From NCBI GenBank assembly GCA_022424905.1, contig JAKMGP010000141.1, forward strand, positions 1-64,000: a stretch of 64,000 nt of DNA. Direction: 5' to 3'. Under the pieces are notes generated by a model. It did not search any database and was not told the DNA's origin. It was given only the letters and a program-made list of their open reading frames with translations. Shown piece by piece: positions 41,864-51,730 of this stretch (position 1 is its first letter; each line of letters begins with the position of its first letter). The stretch comes from Akkermansiaceae bacterium (GTDB lineage: Bacteria; Verrucomicrobiota; Verrucomicrobiia; Verrucomicrobiales; Akkermansiaceae). The translations under genes and the position numbers were made by a program.

Positions 41864-42328
41864 CTAGACTCCGAAACCCTCGGGCGGGTTCTCTTGATTT
41901 CTCAAATTATCGAGAGTTCCGCTCATATCCTCTAGCTTTCCCCAAACATCCGGGACTACAAAAATCGGTGCTTCATGCCTCACCGCAAGAGCAAGACAAT
42001 CGCTTGGGCGAGCGTCAAGCTCCACGATTTTTTTCTCCATAATCTCGTTCTCAGCTTTAATGATTAAGCGTGCGAAAAAAACCTCCCCTTCCTTTTTCAC
42101 AATGGTGGTGTGAAGGACCTCCGCACCAAACGCGTCGAGCGTTTGCGAAAAGAGATCATGCGAGAGCGGGCGCGGGGGAGTTGTCCCCGCTAAAACCGCG
42201 TTAATTGAAGCACCGATCGCTGGATCGATATAGAAAACGATGACTTTCTTACCGTCACCCAAAAAAACAGCACACCCCGCCGGGGTCGGCAGAAGGGCAA
42301 CAGGCTCGACACGCACCAATCCACTCAT
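41864..42328 (-). CDS. Bifunctional nuclease (BFN/DUF151) domain protein
   Basis: 'VFLGDGKKVIVFYIDPAIGASI', 'ELDARPSDCLALAVRHEAPIFV'. Confidence 0.85.
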   Translation of the reverse strand: MSGLVRVEPVALLPTPAGCAVFLGDGKKVIVFYIDPAIGASINAVLAGTTPPRPLSHDLFSQTLDAFGAEVLHTTIVKKEGEVFFARLIIKAENEIMEKKIVELDARPSDCLALAVRHEAPIFVVPDVWGKLEDMSGTLDNLRNQENPPEGFGV

Positions 42329-42372
42329 ACCCCAAATCTTAACCTTCCGTTTTAAAAAACCAGCATCGACTT

Positions 42373-44109
42373 TTAATAAACATCGCGAGCGTAGCGCTTC
42401 TCTTTTTTGAGATTTTTGAGATAGTCAATCGCTTCTTCATCGCTCAAACCACCGTGGGTTTTTACGATTGTCTGGAGAGCTTTATCTACATCTTTTGCCA
42501 TTCGGGAAGCATCGCCACAAACATAGAAATATCCTCCCCCCTGCAGCCAGTCCCAGAGTTCGGCTCCAGCTTCAAGCATTCGATCCTGAACGTAGATTTT
42601 ATTTTCCTGATCACGGGAAAAGGCCAAGTCAAGTTTAGTTAAGGTGCCGTTATCCACCCAAGCATTGATCTCGTTCTCATAGATAAAGTCAGTGGCCCGA
42701 CACGGATTACCGAAGAAAAGCCAATTACGGCCGCTTGCCTTTGACACCTCGCGTTCCTCAAGGAAAGCACGGAGCGGAGCAATTCCAGTTCCTGGTCCCA
42801 CCATAATGATATCCTTAGAATGATCTTCTGGTAGCCGAAAAGCCTTGTTGTTGTGAACGAAAACCCCAGAACAAACATCACCGACTCTGTCCGAAAGGTA
42901 AGTGGAACAAACCCCGCCCCGGTCACGACCGTGAGAATTGTAGCGAACAATTGCTACAGTCAAGTGAACCTCCCCGGGATGAGCATTTGGACTGGAGGCA
43001 ATTGAGTAAAGACGTGGTTGTAATTTCTTGAGCACACTTACAAACTCTTCGCCATCTGCGAAGTCGGCCGGATGATCATTTATCAAATCAATCAATTCCC
43101 GGCCCCAACAAAATTCTTCAACCTCCTCTCGGCTCCCGCTCTCAACAAGCGCCCGCAGAAAAGGCGAACCAGATCGCTCCGACCAGGCTTTTAGGAGCCT
43201 CTTATTAAGACTTCGAATATCATAGGAGGTAATCAAAGCCTCGCGGAGCGAAACCTCGGCTCCGCTCGGGAGTGGAACAACATCCTTCACATTGAAAGGA
43301 AGGAGAGGAAGGATCTCGTCCACAACTTGGGCCGGATTATGAGAAAGCACGCCAAGGGCATCACCAACCTGATATTCTAAGCCTGAATCCTTGAGAGAAA
43401 GCTCCACATGATAGGTTTCACGTGCCGAGCCCTCTTTGTTAAGGTCGTAAGAATTCAGCAGAGGCGAAGGGAAGGGATTCTTCTTACCGAAAGGTTCTTC
43501 CGCAACGACTTCCTCGATCTTCGTCGTCCTGCCGCTGCCGCCCATAGCCGTCATGACACCTTTCTTCCACTCTGCAAATTGCTCGTCGTAGTCGACGTCA
43601 CAATCGATCCGCTTGAACATGCGTTTCGCACCAAAGGCCTCGAGACGCTGGTCAAATTCGATACCGCACTGGCAGAAATCAGGATATTCGCTGTCGCCAA
43701 GTGCAAAGACTGAGAAATTAACTTCTTTGAGGCTAGGGACCGTCTCTCCCATGAGATATTCATGAAAATCAGAGGCATTATCGGGCGGCTCACCGTCACC
43801 GTAAGTGCTCGTAATTACTAGGAGGTTCTTCTCGGTTGGCAACCTGCTCTTGTCATAGGCTGCCATGTCAAAAACCTGCGGTTCATAATTTCCTGATTTA
43901 AGAGCTTTTAAAAACTTTTTGGCAACCCCCTCAGAGTTTCCGGTCTGACTCCCCCACAAAATTGTGACGGGAATTGCCGGCCCTGGTGGCTCAACCTCAA
44001 CTGATGCGCCACCAAGCGCCTTGGTTAAAAATTCACTGAGCCAAGCACGTTGCTCAGCGTTGAACGGGGCATTTTCTGGAATGACAATCGGAGAACTCAT
44101 CTGAAACAA
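42373..44109 (-). CDS. cysJ: Diflavin reductase, sulfite reductase flavoprotein subunit-like
   Basis: Flavodoxin 'TILWGSQTGNSEGVAKKF'; FAD 'RLYSIASSP'; 'GVCSTYLSDR'; NADPH 'MVGPGTGIAPLRAFLEER'; C-term 'KRYARDVY'. Confidence 0.88.
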   Translation of the reverse strand: MFQMSSPIVIPENAPFNAEQRAWLSEFLTKALGGASVEVEPPGPAIPVTILWGSQTGNSEGVAKKFLKALKSGNYEPQVFDMAAYDKSRLPTEKNLLVITSTYGDGEPPDNASDFHEYLMGETVPSLKEVNFSVFALGDSEYPDFCQCGIEFDQRLEAFGAKRMFKRIDCDVDYDEQFAEWKKGVMTAMGGSGRTTKIEEVVAEEPFGKKNPFPSPLLNSYDLNKEGSARETYHVELSLKDSGLEYQVGDALGVLSHNPAQVVDEILPLLPFNVKDVVPLPSGAEVSLREALITSYDIRSLNKRLLKAWSERSGSPFLRALVESGSREEVEEFCWGRELIDLINDHPADFADGEEFVSVLKKLQPRLYSIASSPNAHPGEVHLTVAIVRYNSHGRDRGGVCSTYLSDRVGDVCSGVFVHNNKAFRLPEDHSKDIIMVGPGTGIAPLRAFLEEREVSKASGRNWLFFGNPCRATDFIYENEINAWVDNGTLTKLDLAFSRDQENKIYVQDRMLEAGAELWDWLQGGGYFYVCGDASRMAKDVDKALQTIVKTHGGLSDEEAIDYLKNLKKEKRYARDVY

Positions 44110-44262
44110 AAAAGATTCTAAAGAAACCTCGGCGGAACATGGCGCTAACCTCGCAATCTTACAAGCGCGTTTCGAGTCATCCTCACTCTAACTTTTTAAA
44201 CCTTTCATGAAAAATGCTCCAGACTGGACAACTCTTGAGAGCCACAACAACCTAAGCAAGTG

Positions 44263-47200
44263 ATGAAAGCAGCGGTTATCGGCATAATATTGACCCTCTC
44301 AACGATGGTTTCTGGTCAATCCGAAGCAACATCTCCAAATCCCGGACTAAAAACTCGGCAATATCAGGAAAAACTCGCTGACGCTTACGAACGCATCGAT
44401 CCCACAAAAGATGGATGGGAATCCGAAGCCCAGTCATCAGAATACCAAATAGTCCTCGAAAATTTCCTCGAAAGCCTCCTCCACCAGCGAGAAACCAAGC
44501 ATATCACGCCAAATTTTAAATCCGCGCAGCTCCTCAGGCCTCAAACTAATATCGTCTTTGAAAACGCCGGGCTCATCATTCGAAGACTTTTTAAAGACAC
44601 GGCCACAATACCTTATCCCGCAATCACATCGCGCACGAAACCTGAGTTCAAAGCCAAGATTAAGATGATTTCGGTTACCTCCAAAACCTCAGACTCCCTC
44701 GTTACCCTCAAAGCCCCCCTCCTCCAAATCAACGCCCATTGGTTCTGCACGTGGACAGAAACCTCTCCCCCTAAATTAGAGACCATCACCCTCAAGGATT
44801 TTGAAGAAGTCGAGCAGACAAGCCCTCACCAACTGCTTGCCGATGTCACGGCTTCCGCCTTCAATCAAAATCCTTCTTATCAATCCCAGCTTCTCCGCTC
44901 AACCGACCACTGGCGCAGCCGTATCCCTCGCGATTTCGGACTCGATTCCGCTGCAAACCACGGCCTCGCTCTAGCTGACGTAAATGGCGACGGCCTCGAA
45001 GATCTTTACCTTTGTCAACAAGGCGGCCTCCCCAACCTTCTCTTCTTACAAAATCTTGATGGCACGCTCACCGATTTCTCCGTCGAATCAAAAACTAATT
45101 GGCTCGATTATTGCGCTGCCGCCCTCTTCCTTGACTTCGATAACGACGGAGATCAGGACCTCGTTATCTCGCAGGATTTTAAAATCCTTTTCATGGACAA
45201 CATCGATGGCAAAGGCCACTTCGAACTTGCCTTTGGTCGCTCCACCAAAGCTCAATCCTTCTCCCTCACCTCCGCTGATTTTGATCAAGACGGCTTCATA
45301 GATGTTTTTGTTTGCGGCTACAACCCCTCAGCATCTTCAGCACGGGCCGGAGCCCTCGCCGAGCCCGTTCCATTTCACGACGCGAACAACGGAGGCCAAA
45401 ACATTCTTTGGCGAAACAACGGCAACTGGACCTTCAACGACGTCACCGAACAAACGGGTCTCAACCAAGACAACACCCGCTTTTCTTTTGCCGCTTCGTG
45501 GGAAGACTACGACCAAGACGGAGACCTCGACCTTTACGTAGCCAATGACTTCGGCCGTAACTGCCTCTACCAAAATCAGGGGATCGAACCTGGAAAGCTC
45601 CCTTCCTTTATCAACATTGCCGGCCCTCTTGGTATCGAAGACTCTGCCGCCGGCATGTCAACCAACTGGGGTGACTTTAATAGGGACGGTTGGATGGACC
45701 TCTACGTTTCTAATATGTTTTCAAGTGCTGGTAGCCGAGTCACGGGACAAAATCGCTTCCTTAAGAAACTTGAGCACGACAATGATACGGCCAGCACCTT
45801 CCAACGGATGGCTCGCGGAAACTCCCTTTTCGCCGCCAACCGAAAAGGTGGTTTTACCGATGTCTCGATTCAAACAAAAACCAACATGGCACGCTGGTGC
45901 TGGGGATCTACCTTTGCAGATCTTAATAATGACGGGTGGCTCGATATTCTCGGTGCAAACGGCTTTATCACCGCCGAAGACACCGCTGATTTATGAAGTG
46001 TCTACTGGCGACAGGTCGTGTCGCAATCTCCTACCGAACCTCAGAGTGATAACGTGAGCCTACAATCCTACCGTCAGGGTTGGCAGGCCCTCAATCGTCT
46101 CCTTCACGAAAACAAATCGTTTTCTGGACGCGAAACAAACAACGCCTTCCTCAATTGTGGCAAGGATACTCCCTTTGCTGACGTTTCCAGCACTATCGGC
46201 TGGGATTTTTCCGACGACGCCCGTGCCATCGGACTGATTGACTACGATCACGATGGCGATCTTGATCTTTTTGTCACAAACCGCACTGCTCCTCGTGTCC
46301 GACTCCTACAGAACAATCTAAGATCTGAGTCCAACTTCCTCTCACTTCACCTCACCGGCTCTGCCAAAACAACTCCGCGAGATGCCATTGGAGCTCGTGT
46401 CGAAGTCCATCTTACAGAACAATTGGTCCCTCATCTCCGCACCCTCCACGCCGGCCAATCTTTCTTAGCCCAGTCCTCCCGTTGGTTACACTTTGGCCTT
46501 GGTGAAGATGCTGTTATTGAAAAAGTTGTCGTCCACTGGCCCGGCTCGAAATCTCAAATCTTCACAGGCATCAAGGCCAACCAACAACTCCATCTCACCC
46601 AAGGTATAGCAACCGCCACCCCTCGCAAAACCCGCCAAAACCCCACCCTCATAGCTGCACCACACCCGGTTCCCGAAAAAAGCTCGGCCGCGCGTATCAT
46701 TCCCCCAGTAGGCCACACCTTCCCAAATATACCCACCGCTAATGGCGAGCCCCTCTCCATTTCGGAGACCACCCTAATCGCTCTTTGGAGCCGCACTTGC
46801 CCGCACTGCCAACAAGAACTCCAAAGTTGGGCCACCAAAGCTGCCCAATTTAAGACGTCGAATATTAAGCTCGCACTCCTCTGCACCGATCAAGAACACA
46901 ACGATCAAGCCAATGCCTATCTTAAGTCTATCAATTCGCCCTTTTCCACCCGCATGGCTGGCCCCGAAGCCGTCGAGCTACTCGACGCCCTCCACGCTTC
47001 CATCATTGACCTTTGGATTCCCATTCCCGTTCCCACAAGCTTCCTAGTCTCAGAGGAAGGACAGCTCCTCGCCATTTATCGAGGTAACGCTTCAATCGAG
47101 CAAATCATTAACGACACCAAATTCGCGACAGGAACCCCCTTGGAACGTCGCTCTGCCGGCACCCCCTTCGCAGGACGCTGGACTAGCAAGCCTGCACCGT

Positions 47201-48027
47201 CTTCTCCCCAACGCACAGCTCAACAACTACTCCAGCGTGCCCAGCCCAGTCTCGCCATCGACTACCTCCGCTCAGCTCTGACAAAGCCATTCTTCCAAGG
47301 CGAAAAATTCACCCGGAGCGACAATCTTTTACTTCTCGGCCAAATCTTGGGACAACAAGGCCGGCCAACCGAAGCCATTCCTGAACTCGAAGCCGCTAGA
47401 AAACTTCTCCCCAAAGATATTCGCATTCTACGCCTTCTTGCAACTGCCCACGCTGAAACAGGCAAGTTTTCAAAAACCTTCGCGATTCTCAACGACGCTA
47501 TATCTTACCACCCTCAGAACTTAGATATCTACGATGACGCCATTGATATTGCGCGAAGGGCTAACGACCCCATCCGATTGTTAAATTACCAAAAAAAATC
47601 AGCTGACAACAACCCTGCAAATCCCAACTTAAGATACCGCCTTACCCTATCTCAACTCGAAGAAGGACAACCTTTGGAGGCGATCGCCAACTGCAAAACT
47701 ATTCTCCGGACTTCACCTAAATTCCTCGAGGCTGCAAACCTCCTCTCGCGCATCCTTTCCACCCATCCTAAGGAAAAAGTCCGCAGCCCGCAGGAATCTC
47801 TAGCTCTCGCCTCCCGTCTTTGCCTGATCTCCAAAAACCGCAATGCCAACCACCTCCTCAGCCTAGCCTACGCTCAAGCCAATCTTAGAAAGTTTGACGA
47901 AGCTACCAAGAAGCTCAAGCTGCTCACCAACGTCGCTCCACCTGAGTCCAAGTTCACAAAGGAGGTTGAAGCCGCTCTCGTAAAAACAAAAGCCAGTCAA
48001 CCCATTCGCAATATCCTCTGGAAATAA
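44263..48027 (+). CDS. Candidate selenoprotein: secreted FG-GAP/UnbV(ASPIC) protein with C-terminal thioredoxin-like (CPHC) and TPR regions; in-frame TGA at 45994-45996 read as Sec
   Basis: ORFs 44260-45996 and 46018-48027 share a frame with no other stop. Signal peptide; FG-GAP repeats on both sides of the TGA; UnbV 'AIGARVEVHL...HAGQSFLAQSSRWLHFGLG'; 'LIALWSRTCPHCQQEL'; C-terminal TPRs. SECIS-like hairpin follows the TGA. Confidence 0.78.
45994..46024 (+). promoter_or_regulatory. Candidate bacterial SECIS element (TGA + 11 nt + 6-bp stem with GGTCG loop)
   Basis: TGA-AGTGTCTACTG-GCGACA-GGTCG-TGTCGC; perfect 6-bp stem; loop begins 17 nt after the TGA. Confidence 0.75.
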
Positions 48028-48088
48028 TTAAGCAACAGCGGCCGCGACACAGCCGCCACAAAATATTTTCCCACTCGTTATTTAAAAA

Positions 48089-48113
48089 ACTTCGCGCCTT
48101 CGCGCCTTTGCGG
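48089..48113. repeat. Short degenerate direct repeat in the intergenic region
   Basis: ACTTCGCGCC TTCGCGCC TTTGCGG: 8-nt period (TTCGCGCC x2 plus a degenerate copy). Confidence 0.5.
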
Positions 48114-48137
48114 TAAATTCGCTCTGCATCCCAGCAC

Positions 48138-50876
48138 ATGATCAACGACCCAAGCTCCGCCATCGCCTCGCAACTCGCCATCACGATTGATGGTCAGCAA
48201 ACCACGTTTGCCGAAGGCGAAACCATCTACCAAGTTGCCACTCGTCTCAAAAAAAACATCCCGACCCTCTGCTACGACGATCGGCTCGATGCTTTCGGCG
48301 CATGCCGCCTTTGCGTTGTAGAAGTCGAAGGCATCCGCAACCCCGTCGCGTCCTGCACCACCAAAGCCAATGACGGGATGGTCGTCAAAACCGCCCCACC
48401 CAAAATCGAGAAGATGCGCAAAACGCTCCTCGAAATGGTCGCTTCCGAAAATCGTCAAATCGACGTGAATCCCCTGCGTGGCCTGGCCTCCCAAGAACTA
48501 TCCACGCTCGTCAACAAATACGGGGCCCGCAACGACCGCTTTAAGGGAGCAAAATCAGGCACCTCAAACCTTAAAGACGAAAACCCCTTTATCCTCCGTG
48601 ACTACGAGCAATGTATTTCTTGTTACCGTTGCGTTCGCGTCTGCGCTGAACAGGAAGGCGATTATGCCATCACGGTCGCCAACCGTGGTTTTCACACCCA
48701 AATTACCACGGAGTTTGATAGCGACCTTCGCGATTCAGATTGCACCTTTTGCGGACAATGCATTCAAACCTGCCCCACCGGCGCTCTTGCCGACAAGAAG
48801 GCTATCCGCGCCGAAACCCTCTCAGAGCCAGTCAAGAAGACTCGCACCGTCTGCCCTTATTGCGCTGTCGGTTGTTCTATTGATCTTATGACCAAAGGGG
48901 ACAAAATTGTCGGGGCGCAACCCGCGATGGACGGTCCAGCTAACAAGGGGGCTCTTTGTATCAAGGGGCAATTTACTTACGATTTTATCCAGCACGAAGA
49001 CCGGCTCAAAAAACCACTTATTAAACAAGCCGACGGCACCTTCAAGGAGGTTGAATGGGACGAAGCGCTCAAAAAGGCGGCCGAAGGATTTGCGAAAGCT
49101 AAAGCAAAATACGGCCGGCACAGTATTTACGGCATCGCCTCCGGCCGAGCACCACATGAAGCCGCCTACTCGATGCAAAAATTTATTCGGGCCGGCTTCG
49201 GATCTCATCATATCGATAATTGTAGTCGAGCCTGACACGCTCCCACCGTGGCCGGTCTGGCCGCTCAAATCGGAAGAGGTGCAATGTCTAATCCCCTCGC
49301 GGATATGGACAAGCCCGACACCATCTTCGCGATCGGCACCAACATGACCGAGTGCCACCCCGTCGCTGCTACCGGCCTCAAAAAAGCACTCACCAAAGGA
49401 GCTAAACTCGTCGTCGCCGACCCTCGTAAAACCCGCCTCGCCAAACTCGCCCACCTCCACCTTCCCATCCGTGTCGGATCCGATGTCGCGCTCCTCCTCG
49501 CAATGGCTCACGTTATTGTTCGCGACGATCTCACCGACGAGAAATTTATTGCTGAGCGTTGTTCCGACTACGACGAGTTCCAGAACCACCTAAAGGAATT
49601 CACTCCAGAGTGGGCCTCCGAAATCTGCGAAGTCCCCGCGGCCGACATCGAAACTGCCGGCAAACTTTATGGCTCTGCCAAACTCGGAGCAATCTATTAC
49701 ACCCTCGGCATCACTGAGCACATTTGTGGAGTCGACAATGTCCAGTCTCTTTGCAATCTCGCACTCCTCACCGGAAACCTTGGAAAGGAAGGCACTGGCA
49801 TCAATCCGATGCGCGGGCAGAATAATATCCAAGGTGCCGGAGACTGCGGAGCTGTCCCTGCCAACTACCCTGGGTTCCAGCCCGTAGCATCGGCGGAATC
49901 ACATGAAAAATTCAAGGCTGCTTATCAACAGCCAGATATGGATCTCGGCAATCCAATGACCAAGGTCACCGCCCTCAATCTTTGTGGAGCCGAGCAAAAC
50001 GGAATCCACGCCATGATCATCAATGGTGAAAATACCGTCGTCACTGATCCTGACAAGAACCACTGTGAGAAGGCTCTCAAGTCTCTCGACCATCTCGTTG
50101 TGGTTGACATCTTCCTCACTGAGACCGCACAAATGGCAGATATCGTTCTTCCCGCATCCGCCTGGGGAGAAACCGACGGTGTTCAAGCCAATACCGAGCG
50201 TCGCGTTCAGCGCCTTCGCAAAGCCGTCCCGAGCTACGGAGATTCAAAACCAGACTGGTGGATCATTGCTGGAATTGCAAAAGAACTTGGTATCCCGGGA
50301 TTCGAATTTGAGAGCGCTAAGGACGTCTTCAACGAGCTCTGCTCACTGAGTCCAATTTACAAGGGCCTAAACTGGGACAACATCGGCGATGGCGTCTACC
50401 ACTGGCCCGTCCCTGAAGAAGGGCACCCCGGCACCCCTCGACTTCACGAAGACGAATTCAAAGATGGGATGCGCGGCAAATTCAAAGTTATTGGCTACCG
50501 CGACCCAGCCGAAGTGATAGACGCCGATTACCCTGTCTGGCTCACGACCGGACGACGCCTTCAAGCCTATCATACCCGAACCCAAACCGGACGCGCTAGT
50601 GGGATCGACTACCTTCTTGCCGAAGAGACCTTAGAGATCCATCCTAAAGATGCCGAAGACTGGGGGCTGATCGATGGAACTATGGCAAAAATGGCCAGCC
50701 GCCGCGGCGAAATCGAACTCAAGGTCGAAACTACCAGTCGCTCTCCAAGAGGCACCGTCTTTACAAGCTTCAGCTTTGCCGACACCAACGTCAACGTCCT
50801 TACCGGCTCAGGATACGACCCTGTCACCCAAACTGCCGAGTTAAAGGTTTGCCCCGTCCGTATTCGCCCGTCTTAG
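48138..50876 (+). CDS. fdhF: Formate dehydrogenase alpha subunit, selenocysteine-containing; in-frame TGA at 49233-49235
   Basis: N-terminal 2Fe-2S, two ferredoxin-type 4Fe-4S motifs, MopB domain. ORFs 48138-49235 and 49248-50876 share a frame; junction 'HHIDNCSRA-U-HAPTVAGLAAQIGRGAMSNP' matches the Sec-FDH active site (E. coli FdhF '...CARVUHGPSVAGL...'). Confidence 0.95.
49233..49264 (+). promoter_or_regulatory. Bacterial SECIS element of the formate dehydrogenase
   Basis: TGA-CACGCTCCCACC-GTGGCC-GGTCT-GGCCGC; loop GGTCT begins 18 nt after the TGA, as in E. coli fdhF. Confidence 0.88.
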
Positions 50877-50995
50877 ATCACGCTAGATTGGTCGTTCGCG
50901 ATTTGAGGGGCAGGTCCACCCCCCTAGCAAATCTCTCTTATCGCTTCGCTTAGCGCCAAGTTTTTCCACACGTGATAATTTGAGTTTTTCATTCC

Positions 50996-51673
50996 TTGTT
51001 CATTGCAATAGGCATGCCAAGACTCAAAGGCATGACAGAAAAAGAAATGTCAAACTGGTCGGCAATCTTTGAGTCCGCGATTGAATCAGGAGATCCTGCC
51101 CATGATCTAGAACACATCCGCCGAGTTGTTCTAAATACAAAAAAAATTGCCGCAACCGAGAATCTCTCGATGGAAGTTCTTCTGCCCGCTGCCTGGCTTC
51201 ATGACTGCGTCCATGTTCCCAAGGATTCCCCGGAACGATCAAGTGCTTCTCAGCTCGCAGCTGATAATGCCGTCATTATCCTGAGACAGCATGGATATCC
51301 ACAACAACACTTTAAGGCCATTCACCACGCTATTGAGGCTCACAGTTTTTCTGCCAAAATCACCCCGTCGACGATCGAAGCAAAAGTCCTCCAAGACGCT
51401 GATCGCATTGATGCCCTTGGCGCAATTGGCCTGAGCCGCTGCCTCATGCTTGGGGGACATATGGGGTCAAGCCTTTACTACTCGGAGGATCCATTCGCAA
51501 AAAACCGTCCGCTAAACGATGCCAATTACTGTATCGACCATTTTTACGCAAAACTCCTAACCCTTAAAAGCACCATGCAGACAAAAGCAGGAAAAGCCTT
51601 GGCCGAAAAACGCACCAAATTCCTTAGCGATTTCCTCGAACAACTTAGAACCGAAATCCCAAGCATCTCCTGA
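50996..51673 (+). CDS. HD-domain phosphohydrolase
   Basis: 'DPAHDLEHIRRVVLNTKKI', 'AAWLHDCVHVPKDSPERSSASQLAADNA', 'LQDADRIDALGAIGLSRC'. Confidence 0.87.
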   Translation: MFIAIGMPRLKGMTEKEMSNWSAIFESAIESGDPAHDLEHIRRVVLNTKKIAATENLSMEVLLPAAWLHDCVHVPKDSPERSSASQLAADNAVIILRQHGYPQQHFKAIHHAIEAHSFSAKITPSTIEAKVLQDADRIDALGAIGLSRCLMLGGHMGSSLYYSEDPFAKNRPLNDANYCIDHFYAKLLTLKSTMQTKAGKALAEKRTKFLSDFLEQLRTEIPSIS

Positions 51674-51730
51674 AATGCCCTCTTGCCTTCCCTCCCCCAT
51701 TTCTCCAGAACTTGAAAGCCTTTAATAACC

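Noticed and set aside
45993-46049. ATGA overlap (ATG at 45993) as translational coupling to a downstream gene
   Set aside because: That frame (MKCLLATGRVAISYRTSE*) closes after 18 codons and does not lead into the 46018-48027 frame.
46018-48027. Independent gene starting at GTG 46018
   Set aside because: The start lies inside the predicted SECIS loop, has no clear ribosome-binding site, would begin between FG-GAP repeats, and is exactly in frame with the upstream ORF across a single TGA.
49248-50876. Second formate dehydrogenase ORF as a separate subunit or a pseudogene
   Set aside because: It is the direct in-frame continuation after the canonical Sec position; splitting the MopB domain there makes no structural sense.
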